A DNA stretch of 64,000 bases from Isoetes taiwanensis. Its lineage: Eukaryota; Streptophyta; Lycopodiopsida; Isoetales; Isoetaceae. The position numbers were made by a program, and so were the translations under genes. Every line of letters begins with the position of its first letter. Position 1 is the first letter of the stretch. Below, one piece after another: positions 50,446 through 62,733 of the stretch. The stretch lies in the NCBI GenBank assembly GCA_021234155.1, contig JAJEKV010000002.1, positions 14,857,428 to 14,921,427 of the forward strand, in the 5' to 3' direction. The notes below the pieces were generated by a model, which did not search any database, had not been told where the DNA came from, and saw only the letters and a program-made list of their open reading frames with translations.

Positions 50446-50528
50446 GTTGCCCCAGGGGGGCAAACCCTTGCTTATGTGGGGTTTGTGGCATATCCTAGGT
50501 ATATGCTGGAATATACCTAGGATATGCT
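50446..50528. repeat. Double-hairpin element, copy 2
   Basis: ggttgcccc / ggggcaaacc, then gcatatcctaggtatat / atatacctaggatatgc, a perfect 17-bp stem with a 6-nt loop. It is preceded by a T8G8 run and a G-rich tract. Same element as at 47,617-47,701. Confidence 0.78.
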
Positions 50529-50639
50529 GGTGACTGCTCCAAACCCATTGTTCCCTATAAACTAGCGGTCTCGTGCATTCTAGATCGCAGATGTTGCAAC
50601 CGGGCAACTGGCAAAGTAGACCGATCTGACGCAACTGCA

Positions 50640-51746
50640 ACGAAACAGGTCAAACATGTCTTATAGCAAGCTCTGAAGGCTTTCAATGGTGCAATACCCA
50701 CTTCCTTTTCCAAGCTTACCAAGCTCGAAAACCGGTCCATTTCTGATAATCCCATTCTCTCCGACACGATTCCGGCATTTCTTAGTTCGTTCCGTGGGCT
50801 TAAGGAATTTTTGGCATCCAATACATAGCTCAAGGGTCCCATCCCTGCGGAATTCTTTGGCCTTTCTAATCTCAAACACTTGGATCTGTCTTGTACAAGT
50901 TCCACAGATGGGGAAGATTTGTGTGGGCTTGGCGGTGTTTTTCCATCAGATTTTTCCAAGCTTGCCAATTTTGAAATTCTTAATTTATATTCCAGTCTCT
51001 ATTCCGGGGGGATTAGGCAACCTAACAAATCTCCAAGAGTTATCTCTAGGTTCCAACGAATTATTCGGCACCATTCCGACGACATTGGGGTTGCTGAAGA
51101 ATCTAGAGACCTTAAGTCTGGAACCAAATTTCTTAAAGGGGAGCATTCCTACAACGCTGGGAGATTTATAAAAGCTCCAAATACTGCGGCTAAACTACAA
51201 CAATCTAACAGGGCCATTGCCCAGTATGTTAGGTAACATATCAAGTCTGAAGATTTTGGCCCTCCACAACAATCCTGGCATAATTGGTACAATCCCTGCC
51301 TTATTGTGGGTATCATACACAGGGCTTTCCGGTCCAATTCCTGATATATTCAACAAAATGACGGAACTAACATATATTGATTTCAGGAAGAATGGATTCA
51401 CGCTGCTCATTTCCGCCCTCTATGAGGCTCTCCGCTCTAGCCCGGAGGAACTGTATGCATCTAGTAACTCCCTCTTTGGTCCAATTAAGGAGGATCCGGC
51501 GGTTTGTGGAACTTGGTGTGGCTTGATTTGAGATACAACAAGATCACGGGCATATCTGCTTGGATTGCAAGGGCCCTGAATAATTTGCTAAATTTTGGAC
51601 TGTCATGCAATAAATTGAGTGGCAAAATACCTCAGGTTGGTGTTCTGGCTAACTTCAATGCATCTAGCTATGCCGCCAATGCTGGTTTGTGTGGATCTCC
51701 ATTAAAGAGCTTGAGGATTAATGTGCATTTGATATTTACAACTTAA
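50640..51746 (+). pseudogene. Leucine-rich-repeat receptor-like protein, decayed
   Basis: Plant extracellular LRR repeats (LxxLxxLxLxxNxLxGxIPxxLG) run through the segment: FSKLTKLENRSISDNPILSD, LKGPIPAEFFGLSNLKHLDL, LGNLTNLQELSLGSNELFG, LLKNLETLSLEPNFLKGSIP, MTELTYIDFRKNGF, and near the end LSCNKLSGKIPQ followed by NASSYAANAGLCGSPL, the typical cap after the last repeat. In the family such ectodomains sit on receptor kinases or receptor-like proteins at the cell surface. Here they are split over at least three frames with an in-frame TAG (near 50,825), there is no start with a signal peptide, and no transmembrane segment or kinase follows. It is a truncated pseudogene. Confidence 0.75.
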
Positions 51747-54700
51747 TGAAAACAATGTATGTACATGTACAATAACATACTTGTCAAGAAATATACCTGA
51801 TCTTTGATGTTTGTTTAGTTGTAACGAGAAGTAGATCAATAATATTTAAGAGAGTAGATTAGAACAGAATACATTTCTTAAAATCCATGTACATTTTAAA
51901 GCTGTCACAAAATAGAAGTTGGGTCGACCAATTTTTCTGGCATGTATTTCTGTTGCGCCACTAGCATCCTTCTACATCACAGAAAGGAAATTGGCCCATC
52001 GATTCCGCTTAGCAGGTAAGAACAGAGGGAGGAACTGGTAAGATCAGATGTATAGAACCAGTTTACCAGGTAGGATTTCGCTTCTACCATTGCTTTTGCT
52101 CTTGAATAGAATGCTCTGTTTCTGAAACAAAATGCTCTAGGGTTTAGATTCTTTCTACCACTTTTCCTTTTCCTATCCTTGCTTTTCTGCCTTGAATTGA
52201 TTGTCAAAACATGACTTTGAACTATGATTAAGCCACTTCACCCTCCATCTATGGAGGGCAACCCTCCGTGCGCAGCACCTTGTTATAAAATCCCGTTAGG
52301 CCTGCGGGAGTTAAAGGGGGATTAATTTTAAACGGGGTTAATTTTAAACGGATTTAGTTCCATTAAAGTTGTGTTTCACACATAATTTTGTTATGTTACA
52401 ATTTAACAAATTCTTAAAACAAAATTTAAAATTTGTAGTGCAAATGTTAACCCTTCCTTAGTGGACACTTAAGATGGTTAATTTTTTTGTTCACCCGTTA
52501 ACATAATAACTTATGTGTGAACCTAACTTTAACAAAATCCGTTACGTTAGCCAATAACATAACTATTGGTGTGAACCTCTTTCTAACTGAATTCGTTATA
52601 TTAGTAACTATTTGTATATGTGAACTGCAAAATAATTTAGTCATAATGGGTAAGATGTTAAGTATCCTCCTTTTTTCCGGGTAAGGTTTGATAATTCTAC
52701 AGCCAAACCTTAACCCGTGGAAACCAAAAGTTAAATTTTAACATAACGGTAGGTGTAAACCTACCCTAAGGGAATGATACTCCATGGTGATCTGCAGCCT
52801 GGTCATGTAGTCTTTTGTTGAGCTGATTTGAATAATCCAATTGAAAAGGTTTGCAGGAGATAATGTTTGCACTAGATGTTTTTCGTCGGTTTCTTAAAGG
52901 TAGGAGAGGCTTTTTAATCCCCCTCCCCGTTTTTTTCCTTGTTTTGGCAAAGATCTTGTTTTAACGAGACCATCTTTTTCACATGGGGTCTTTTTTCTTT
53001 TGTTGGACGGATAGCTTCCATATGCAAGTCTATTTCTGGCCGAACACCTCTTTTGTTTGCAGATTGGCCTCTTATACAGGTAGTCGTCTGCAGGGTGATA
53101 GCGGCTAATTTAGTAGTGTTGTAATTTGGTAGCAATCATAGATAGCTGATTGTTAATTGCGAACTTTTTGAGACGATTGGTGAGAGGGTTGTCGGGGAAG
53201 AGAAGTTTGGATGCAGAGGGACCTTCGGTTGAGAGTAGTTATGTTGCAAAGTGCAGGTTTTTATAGTGGGGGCGGCTCTTTGGTGATGTGAATTTCCACA
53301 GTAGCTTCTTCATCAAGCAAGTCGAGACTGTTGTTCGAGGTGGGCATGACATTGCACAGTGCTGATGATAAGCATGGACGAGAATTTGTGGAGCCACTGT
53401 ATGTCTTAGAGGACAGAGGCCTTAGAAAGCAGATCTTTAGAGGAAAAAAACTTCATGTGGTTGATGAGCAACAGTCAAGTCATAGATGTATGAGAAGGGT
53501 TGTATGTTGGACTGTATAAGGTTTCTGGGGTTGTCAGCCAAGAATGTGGATCTGAATTAGACCACCTGCATATTCAATGTTGTTTATCCAACAACAGTAA
53601 ATATAAAATTGAAAATCTATCTCAGATGAGGCAGTCACAAACCAGCTAGAGCAGTTATTATTTGCAAAGGTTTAGAGGTTACAAGACTCCATTGTTACGA
53701 GAAGATGATTGGTTACTGCATTCCAGACTTAGGGAAGATGCATTATAGGAAACACATGAAGGGAGTTACTGTAGATTAGATAGAAAGAGGCAAGGATCTT
53801 TATGCTTTATATTTGGTGCTGGAGACATCAAGTTATGTATGATCTTAGATAACAACCACATGCTCATGAATGCACACCACTTTGTATTATATCATAGGAG
53901 AAGGCAAGTCTCAGCCACACGAGAGCACGCTATAACAACCATGTTGAGGATCCAAAAATTTGTGCTTAGGAGTACTTGGGTGCTGCCTATAAATTGCGCG
54001 TCATCTAACATATAGAAGGGGCTTGAAGGCTCACTCTAATTCCAGCCCATGCTAGTGTTCGTGATGTGAAATCTGTACTCCACTAAACATTGTGCCTGTG
54101 GAGAAATAGGGAGAAGAAAAAAGAGGTTTTGGGACAAGCAAGAGAATATTGAAGATGAGGATGAAATAGAGAATGGAGAAAGAGACGATAAAGTGATTGC
54201 AGGCTTTTAAAGCTCTGAAGCCCCTGCAAGCACTCCATTTGAGCCTTGTCCAAATTTCATTCGATTGATTGCTGTGAATTACGTAGTCAAATGTGCTGTT
54301 GTGTTTTCATTTGTCGACCTGAACGTAGTTACTATGAAATTACACCCTTTTTAAGTCACAAGATTATAATACTATTCCTACAAGGTATAGAGGCATATGC
54401 ATAAGACATATAGGAAATTTATTGCAAGGCCGCCGCAGACATTTCTCTTTTTCGACTCTTATTCTCTTTTCAACTCACTTACTAGCTAGAGCAACGAATG
54501 TGTGTCAATTGGGTATACTTGAGGGTAGTTCACACTAGGGGGTTAACTACTACTTATGTTAGAAAATAAGTGTTGCATATAGGATGTCATGAAGAGGTTA
54601 CTTTCAACTGATTGTGTGGGTAATGTGATGCATTACCAACTGTCCCTAATGCTGTTTCAGTCTTAAGTCATCCCTTAAGTGGCTTTAGTGGTTAGCAGTC

Positions 54701-55176
54701 ACTAGTGAAGTTAAAAGGAATTCTAATCTAATTAATTAATATGTTTTTGGGGGTGGATGTGAGGTCTTTCCAGTCGCCAGTAATAGTTTTTCCGGTGTCA
54801 AAAATCCAGAAAAAAGAAAACTTGCACTATCCTATTAAACTATTTTTTATTTTGTTCTTTTAAGTGCTGCATTTCATTATGCGTTATATTGATAGAACTT
54901 TTGCCTGGCTAATCATCCAGGATGCGGCCTCCTCCCATAATTTGTTTCCAATCCATTCTTGGACGTCGCCTTCTATATCTAGGATACCTCTTATGACATC
55001 CCCTTACCCTATATGATGCTCCCATCATATGAGATCCCCTCATGACGGCTCCGCTAGTAAGCAAGAGCCATCCACATGATGTCGGTTACTGGCTAATGCT
55101 CCAGAGGCAATGTGGAAGCAAAGATGTGTTATTCCCCCATGTTTGACGGGGTCAAACGCAATGTGGAAGCATAAAT
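51747..55176. other. No gene recognised; several small repeats
   Basis: Contains a T- and A-rich repeat-like tract (52,290-52,770) with ttaattttaaacgg in tandem and several tgtgaac-type strings, and a motif gtagttcacactaggggg (54,525) also seen at 47,550. A 62-codon frame at 53,331 is unsupported. Confidence 0.4.
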
Positions 55177-55270
55177 ATGTAGCAAAATAACAGGGGGTTC
55201 AAGGGGGATTTGATTTGGATATAATTCCTGAAACTATAGACCATATCCCTAAAACAATTCAATGGGTTAT

Positions 55271-55307
<37 letters not shown>

Positions 55308-55590
55308 ATAGATTTAAGATAAAAAAAATACTCACATTAGCGCACTTGTTAGATTGGTTAAAGTAGTCTTATTAGGACGTTGAGTTATTTTAGTAGAGGT
55401 TCGAGCTCCCATTTTTCATATTCTAAAACCTTAAACAAAGCCCGTATAGCCATCAAAACCTTAGGCAAACTCGTATTTGACATCTCAAAATCATAGACGC
55501 CCTCAACCATAAATGAACATAAGCGAAACGAGAGGTGCCCAGAGGCTCCAACATATAGTTTGGGTCGTAGGATCGACAGATTCGACGACT
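55177..55590. repeat. Dispersed repeat of about 400 bp, copy 2
   Basis: Matches 20,081-20,480 in the same orientation, with a run of about 32 A (55,275-55,306) where the first copy has nine. A further gcaaaataacat string occurs after the end near 55,625. Confidence 0.8.
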
Positions 55591-56570
55591 TGGTAGTCCA
55601 GGATACACCTCGTTTAGAATATATAGCAAAATAACATATAAGCACAAGCAACATCCACATATAAGCATATAAATACTCACCACAAAGGGTGAGGCTTATC
55701 ACTACATCATCGCATAAACAAATTATCTATAAACAAGGATAGAAAAGCAGCTTGGGTCAGATTGTTCTGCAGGGAGGTTTTTCAAGTCTATTGCATGTTT
55801 GACTTCGTCTTCATCTATCATTACTACATGTTAGAAGGACAGTTCACAAGATATAGAGAATTGTACTACACTCATAAACTCCTGGCAGATTTGTATGGAT
55901 CCTTGCTGTTGCTAAGTGAAACTAAGAACCTTGACTCCTCCTTTGATGAAGCTGTTGATCTGACAGTTGATCACTATACCTTTGACTCTGCAGACTCTTT
56001 TTACTCTTTCTTCAATGCTAAACTTGACTCTCTTTCCTTATAAACTAACTCCCTTGCCTTCTTTTTTTGTTATCCTTTGGAACTCATGCCCTGCCACTAA
56101 CTGCTCAACTTTAACTCATCATCTTGAAATGGTATTTGGCTGGCCAATTGTTTTCCAGGTTTTGGTCAGTTATGGCATTGGAGTTTGGGACTCTTGGTTG
56201 GGGTTGAGGTTGGAATATTGAGCTTTGAGTGCTCCTGCTCACTTTTGAAAGGTCATATTATGTATTACTTTCTAAGTTAAGCGCGTTGTCTTTCCATTTT
56301 CCAGCTTAACAATAAGCCTCTTCCTCCTATGGAAGGAAGGAAGGAAGGAAGGTATTTTTATCGTCCACGGGCCTTTTACCAAGACATTTTGGCTCTTTTT
56401 TCTTGGATAGGTAGACAAGAAGTCACAAATTCCAACAAAAATTAAACAAATTGTTAATCACCAAAAAATTCTAGTTTTGAGATACTTTGTATTTATGAAT
56501 GTGCTCATTAAAATATATATCACAGTGAGTGAAGAGACCATAGTGGTCGTGTTGTCACAACAATTACACC
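55591..56570. other. No gene recognised
   Basis: Holds a 93-codon plus frame (55,762-56,043) with moderate protein character but no family, and a (ggaa)n run near 56,330-56,350. Confidence 0.35.
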
Positions 56571-56696
56571 ATCTTGACACACGAACCACTAGTGCGAACC
56601 TCATGTGGAGCACTATCCAAGCCATGGGAGCAGTTTACAGACGACATAGATTTGTACTAGGAGGTCCTTCATGGGCCATGCATTGGTCTGTCCAAT

Positions 56697-57480
56697 CGAT
56701 GTCACCACCCTCTTCTCGCTTGCTTTCTTCAATGAACGGGTCTTTTATTGCTCCCAAGCATCTACTATCTGGTGGGGATAAGGACTGCAAAAAACAGAAT
56801 CAAGTGATGCTACATGCAAAAAGAATAAAATAAACTGAGGGCTATTTTGGAAAACACAGATCTGAGAGCCTTTCTCGACTCACGAGTCGAGAAAGGTAGC
56901 TTGAATGAAAAAGGCAAATCTGAAGACCATTTTTCAAAAAAATGCGGGGCTGATGGCTTTTCTCGACTTTCGAGAAAGGCAGCTCAGAGTGAAAAACGTA
57001 GTTCTGAAGGCCATTTTTGGATACTTTAGGTCTGATAGCATTTCTCGACTCGCTAGTCAAGAAAGGCAGCTCAGAGCGGAAAATGCAGTGCTGAGGGCCT
57101 TTCTCGACTCGCGAGTCGAGAAAGGCAGCTCAGAGTGAAAAAGGCAGGTAAGAGGGCCTTTCTCGGCTCGTGAGTCGAGAAAGGCAGCTCAGAGTGAAAA
57201 ACACAGTTCTGAAGACCATTTTTTGGAAACTGCAGGTCTGATAGCCTTTCTTGGCTTGCGAGTCGAGAAAGACAGCTCAAAGTGAAAAATGCAATGCTGA
57301 GAGCCTTTCTCGACTCGTGAGTCGAGAAAGGCAATTCAGAGTGAAAAACGCAGATAAGGGGGTCTTCCTCGACTCATGAGTCAAGAAAGGCAGCTCATAG
57401 TAAAAAACACAGTTTTGAAGGCCATTTTTGGAAACTATAGTCGAGAAAGGGAGCTCAGAGTTTAAGACACAGTTTTGAGG
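56697..57480. repeat. Dispersed repeat with an array of palindromes, copy 2
   Basis: After a leader shared with 30,511-30,720 come eight or nine palindromes of the type cctttctcgactcgcgagtc / gagaaagg, near 56,869, 56,952, 57,037, 57,098, 57,154, 57,243, 57,303, 57,364 and a half copy at 57,436. The copy at 57,098-57,125 is a perfect 28-bp palindrome. Spacers read cagctcagagtgaaaaa and, in some, ttctgaaggccatttttgga. Spacing is 55-90 bp. Confidence 0.88.
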
Positions 57481-57959
57481 GCCATAGGTTATTTTTGCAG
57501 AGTATCATTTTAAAATGGTTCACAAAATCTATTATACCTATCTAAACCTATGCATTAAATCTATGCAAGCTATGCATTAAAACTATGTAAACCTATGCAT
57601 TAAACTTATGAAAGTACATTGAAATGATTAAATCTATGTAAATCTATGTATTACACGTATTAAGTCTACGTAAACCTTTTGCAACCTAGTGTTAGGAACT
57701 AAGATGACCATGTGCATGAAAGAGTATCTGTCCTAATTTTGTATCGTAAATATACTTTCAACATGGGTCAACAAACTTTAATGTATTAAGTTCCCAAAAT
57801 GTTGTTTGGGTGTGGTGTTACATAATATTTCCTAAGGTTTTTGCATGTATCCGTAGCCGATTTTGTTATAAATCTGACGTCAGTATATGTGTTTCGTTGT
57901 TCCAGTGGTCGTTAGGTTTTTGTTTGAAAGTTGTAGTTTTTAGAAGGTCAGTGGTGGCG

Positions 57960-58049
57960 ATGGCTTCGCGTCCGCGTGGAGCGGATGGATCAGAGCAGAG
58001 GGAGTTCCGGCCAGAGCTTAGGAGCTCGTCGGTCGTGTTGCAGTATCAG
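57960..58049 (+). CDS. Possible orphan first exon
   Basis: ATG at 57,960 opens MASRPRGADGSEQREFRPEL and runs 30 codons to a strong donor (cagtatcag|gtaagt). The GC content is higher than around it. No continuation was found: an LTR-like segment begins about 60 bp downstream. It may be the first exon of a gene cut by an insertion, or chance. Confidence 0.3.
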
Positions 58050-58106
58050 GTAAGTCTGCTATTTGTTTGTGGCGATGTCGTCTGGGAGTGGGGGTTATTT
58101 ATGTGG

Positions 58107-58495
58107 TGTGTGTCGAGCCCCGCTCGCAACCCGAGGAAAAAGTAGCGCTGTGCAAGAGACACACCAAGAAAACTAGAACAAAAGATCAAACTTTATTGCA
58201 CACTTTGCTGGTTGGAAAAACCCCAACCGTGGTTCACATATTTATACCCTAAGTACCCCTTCGCCACATCATCGCCACGTCATCGCACCCCTTGGATTTT
58301 GTATGCCACCTAGGCGGGTCGCCAACATGGCGCCTACTGCATCACTACTGCATCATTCACCCTGCCACGTCATCAATTCTTACCACTGGTCACGCCACGT
58401 CATCACGTATGCCACATAGACATGCCACGTCACCCATTTGCCACTGGTCTCTCATATGCCAACTCATCCTTGCCACGTCACCACGCAAAAAAGAT
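58107..58495 (-). mobile_element. LTR-like segment (possible solo LTR), minus strand
   Basis: Read on the minus strand: a region with at least five GACGTGGC motifs (58,268-58,478), a TATA-like gtataaatat (58,247-58,238), an AATAAA (58,197-58,192) and an end ctcgacacacacca near 58,107. This order is that of U3, R and U5 in a plant LTR. The 5' border is not fixed, and no primer-binding site or second LTR is visible. Confidence 0.4.
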
Positions 58496-58534
58496 GCGAT
58501 TTTGTGGTTCTTCAATCCTTTGGCAAAAAGACTT

Positions 58535-58602
58535 GGAACGGAATTGAACCCTGCACCTATCCATTTAGGAGGCATAGGTCTTACCAACTCGCCTGCCCAT
58601 GA
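58535..58602 (-). other. tRNA-like segment (SINE head or tRNA relic)
   Basis: On the minus strand ggcaggcgagttggtaag resembles an A box with D arm, and gggttcaattcc a T arm with B box, about 33 nt apart. The acceptor ends do not pair well and the anticodon stem is imperfect, so it is not a normal tRNA gene. Confidence 0.35.
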
Positions 58603-58609
58603 TATTTTA

Positions 58610-59500
58610 AATCAGTTAAACTTCTTTATTTTCTTAACAGTCTTTTTCTTCATTAATTTTGTTCTCTCTCCTTCTCTGTTCTTCACGGCGGTCAGAGATG
58701 CGTCGGCTTTTGTTTGTAGAATCAAATCTTATGGAGATGGCTTCGATACTCCAATTCCGGCCTGCCCCAAATCCTTTTGCACTGTTTAACTTGTTGCTGC
58801 CGGATCTTTAGCCCTTGACGGCCTTCTGATTATCTTAATCGGCTTGACACAGGCCCAATTTCTCCAAGATCGAACCCTGTGGAACAGATTTCTTCATTGA
58901 TTTCTTCAAATCCGGCAACTTCTTCTGCAATTTTCTCTGATGCCAGAGTCTTCAGCCCGTTTTCTTCAGAATCAAAACCCTGGCTCCAATTTTTGCATCG
59001 CCATGGCGGATTTAGATCCAATTTCGGCCTATTCCTCTGTGAACCTGCGGATTTGCTGGCGTTCCCTTCTATATTTCGTCAGCAAAAATTCGGCCGATTT
59101 GCCCTGCTCCAAGTTCTTCGAAGCGATCCGAGTTGAACCGGCATCGGCCTGGCCGTTTCTGCAAGTCGCCATGTTTCGTCCACGCTCTTATTTTTGCTCA
59201 ACAATTTATTTATTTTTATTTTCTTTCCCAATGGTTCATATATCCACTCTGTCTTTTGCCCTATACCCAGCATTTTCGTGTTGCTCCTTGGAGGTGCTCT
59301 ATTTGATTTTTGTTCCTTGTGTTGCCTTCAACATCACAATATAGAAATAGGGTCGATTTTTTTATTGTTGGTGCATTTCTGGCTTGACACGTGTCACAGC
59401 CAATATCCCGGAATGGCAGTTGGGTGCCCTAATTCCGCGTGACAGGTTGAACCAGTCACTGCCTGTTTTTTCACTTCTAAATTTTTTTCAAACAGTTTTA
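58610..59500. other. No gene recognised
   Basis: Frames on both strands around 58,830-59,340 are open for 60-130 codons but show no family or splice structure. Confidence 0.4.
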
Positions 59501-59504
59501 AGTT

Positions 59505-59660
59505 GTAAACATCAAAGTTACATCAAAGTTCATATCAAAGTTACACATCAAAGTTCACATCAAAGTTACAAACATGAAAGTTACAAATCTCAGATTATCA
59601 AACTTAGATTTCAGTACAAAACTTAGATCATCAAAGTTAGATTTCAGTACAAACTTGGAT
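59505..59660. repeat. Degenerate acatcaaagtt minisatellite
   Basis: Variants of acatcaaagttac repeat about nine times, most clearly at 59,509-59,570. It lies 3' of the recombinase-like gene. Confidence 0.75.
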
Positions 59661-59806
59661 TATCAAAGTTATCAAAAGTAGCAGATCAGCAACAGTGAAA
59701 GCTATCCCAACAGAGTACTCAAACTTAAGACACTAAACATCAAAAGTTAAAGATTTACAACACTGAAAGTTATCACAGCTCATTAGCGCAGTTCAAACCA
59801 GAATCA

Positions 59807-59840
59807 AGTCCCAATTGCCTCTTCCCCGTACTGCAAATTC
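59807..59840. repeat. Copy of the recombinase-flanking repeat
   Basis: aaccagaatcaagtcccaat followed by tgcctcttccccgta differs at only about five positions from 62,814-62,848. It sits about 110 bp past the stop of the recombinase-like gene. Confidence 0.6.
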
Positions 59841-59948
59841 CAGACACTCCACTATCCACATTGCAGCTGCACCCTCATTTCCTGCAAAGCACAAACAATT
59901 AAAACCAAAGATTATATAAAGAAACCAAGAAAATTATAAAGAAAATAC

Positions 59949-62662
59949 TTACAAAGATTTTATAAGAGATCCAGCTTCAGTTAAACTTCCCACATGAATC
60001 ACAATATTCTCAATTTTATTACCTGAAATACTCACGCTTCCAGATCCAGCAGCATTCTCTACAGGGTCAGAGAAATATTTCTTCAAATCAGGCTTCTGTT
60101 TTAGCACCAGATCCAAGTCATTCATGTATGAATCGTCTATTTCAACCGGCACTTGACTACTAGAACCCGGAGTAACGACACGCATAGAACTTGAAGCACT
60201 CTTGCTTTGTTCGTGATATCAATGCAAAAGGATTTCCAAACGACGAACATAAACTAGCCGCCTTCTCCGGATTCCCACACAATCCAGCATTCAAGTTTTT
60301 GACATTATTCTGAAAAGACTCTACATATGTCTTACCAGAATTCAGAACATCCATAGCAGAAGCTCGTGCGACAACCCCACTCTGATCATAACACTGATAT
60401 GATTCAGCATTCTTGTGACCCGTAATCTTCATGCCAACTTCAATTGGCACACCAGCGACATGACATCTCTGCGCGTATTGCGGTACTCCTGCGCACTTTT
60501 GTTAGTAAAATTTCCATCTATCCCACACACCTCAACCATGTCTTTTCACCAAGTTGACATGGTTTTCGATGAAAACATGATTAAGTATTATACCATATAT
60601 CTTTTAAGGACGATTAATAGCACGCAAGAAGAAGAACTCCACCATACTTATCCTTCACCTCATACTTTGGTAAACGATATTCTAAATGTCTCGGCACTCT
60701 ATCACATCGGCTTTGGCATCGGCCGGGCTCCACGAAATCTTCAGGGCTTGCACTTGTTAATTCCATACGCCAGGTTCTTCTTGGTCGTCTCCGTAATTCT
60801 AGATCTTGATTCACAAAGTCTTTTCCAATATAAAAACGAAAATCTCGATCTTACATAATTCCTCGCCCCCACAATTAAAAAACGACATACAATAGAAAGC
60901 AAACCTCTTACTAGGTCCCAAATTATTGCTCACTTGATGTGCTGGATGTTGCAGAATTTTGGATTGGTCTTCCCGGCTCAATATATCTGATTTCTTCCTC
61001 TTCGGAGTAAACCCGGCAGCAACAGATTCCTCCATCGCAACCTCCAAAGCTTTACGAGCTTTCATGAACTTGACATCCTTATAGATGTCAATTACTTTCT
61101 CTTCCTGTCGAGTATTCATGATCCTAGCATCCCATGTGCGGCGTAAAAATTCTATCGAAACCACGGAACAGATTCTGCAACCTTTCTGCACAGCAGAAAA
61201 CATGTCAGAATAATAAACTAATAATAAACAATAATAAAGCAATAATAAACAGCTTACGTGTCTGGTGGATATGGCTTCCCGTCGATTCGACGCACACAAA
61301 GCATGAAATCTTCCAAATACTCAGCAAGAATGTCCAATTCCATGTCTTCAATTTTAAGATCAACTGGTTTCCCAACATGCATCCGCCATCGTCAAACCTG
61401 CCCTGACCCATTAGTCCTTTGTTTCCAAAGGACTTGCAAAACATTAGTCACCCTAGTAACAAGCTCGGATTCAAATCAACAAAACCACCAAGCTTCAATG
61501 GCTTCTTTCCACGACGCCGATCAACCACTAAATCTGTCATATTCATACTCCCATCGTGCATTATTTCATCTGTACTTAAACTTGAACCACCTTCCTCTAT
61601 TACCATACTGTCTACAATCAAACTGTAATTCTGGCCACCGTCAAAACTAGCATCAACTGCCGCCTCACAAGTTGGGCCTACAATGCCATCTTTAGGAGTA
61701 GTCTCAAAAGGACTACCAAGACTAAATGATGGACAACCAACACCTACACATAAAGAATAATAATTAAAAACTATCAAAAGATAAACAATAGATAAGAAAA
61801 TTACCTGACTCAGATCCATTCAAATGCTCCTCCGAAGACACAATCACTGTTGCAGGTATAACATCTCCCACTGTTGCAGGTATAACATCTCTCACTGTAG
61901 ATGCATCTGCAAAAAAATTAAAGATATTTTTAACAGAATATACTCCAACATTATTTTTAACAGAATAAACACATGCAGACTACCCTACTACACATGCATA
62001 CTCACCTAACACACATGCAGACCCACAACCTTCTACGCTCCAAGATTTACAACTCCACAACTATCTGCAACAACATTCCGAAAAAATTAGATCCCACACT
62101 AACTTATACCTGCATCCATGAAAATTTACCTCCAAAACCGAGCTGCTCTGAAGTATAACCTGCTTCTCCAACAAGCCTCGAGCATCCAGAAGAATCTGTG
62201 ACAAAAGAAGAGCATATAATCAAGAAAAAACCTTGCATGCACGAAAAACAGAAAAATCTACAGCCAAAACACAATTAAATCTATACCTGTTAACTCTGAA
62301 CTAACTTTGGAGCTTGTTCCCGAAACAAAACTTCGAATTTTAATCGACCCTATTTCCTTTCCTAAACACATCAAACAAAAAAAAGCAGTTAAAGATTGCA
62401 AAAAACAGCAAGAATACATGAAAGTTTCACAAAAACCTTGAACATTTGTGTTTTGCGCTCCAAGTCCGGTAACACTAACGTCTGATACAACTAAGCAACA
62501 AGAATCAGCAACAAAAAGTCGAACTGCTACAAAAATCTTCATGAAACGAAGAAAACAAGCCAAAATGCCTTCAAAACGCTTCTTGCGAGCAAGCGCCTTC
62601 ATCCTGGCCGCTTTACTCGACGGATCTCGCGGAGGTCTACCCGGGCGCCTCGAAGAATCCAT
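59949..62662 (-). pseudogene. Crypton-like tyrosine recombinase (DUF3504 type), multi-exon, decayed
   Basis: Start at 62,662: MDSSRRPGRPPRDPSSKAAR, with an AT-hook-like core, then several small exons with clean splice signals (for example donor at 62,436, and gttttggag|gtaaat). An acidic linker follows, holding a 24-bp coding duplication (DVIPATV twice). The core-binding part reads LAEYLEDFMLCVRRIDGKPY PPDT, then, partly in another frame, LQNLFRGFDRIF, and YKDVKFMKARKALEVAMEES. The catalytic region begins SREDQSKI, with FNCGGEEL where relatives have the arginine block RGGEE.R.L. It ends with the box-II pattern MKITGHKNAESYQCYD, with a conserved H and a candidate nucleophilic Tyr. This is the layout of the DUF3504 recombinases of Cryptons and of ZMYM/QRICH1 proteins. 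An in-frame TGA (about 61,390) and at least three frameshifts show decay, and the first catalytic Arg seems lost. Confidence 0.62.
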
Positions 62663-62733
62663 GGCGCAGAGAGAACAGAAAAAATGCGAAGAAGAAAAGG
62701 GAGAAAAAAAAATCTCCCCTATTTCTATATTGT

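Noticed and set aside
56861-57450. CRISPR array
   Set aside because: The genome is eukaryotic, the units are palindromic with unequal, similar spacers, and there are no cas genes.
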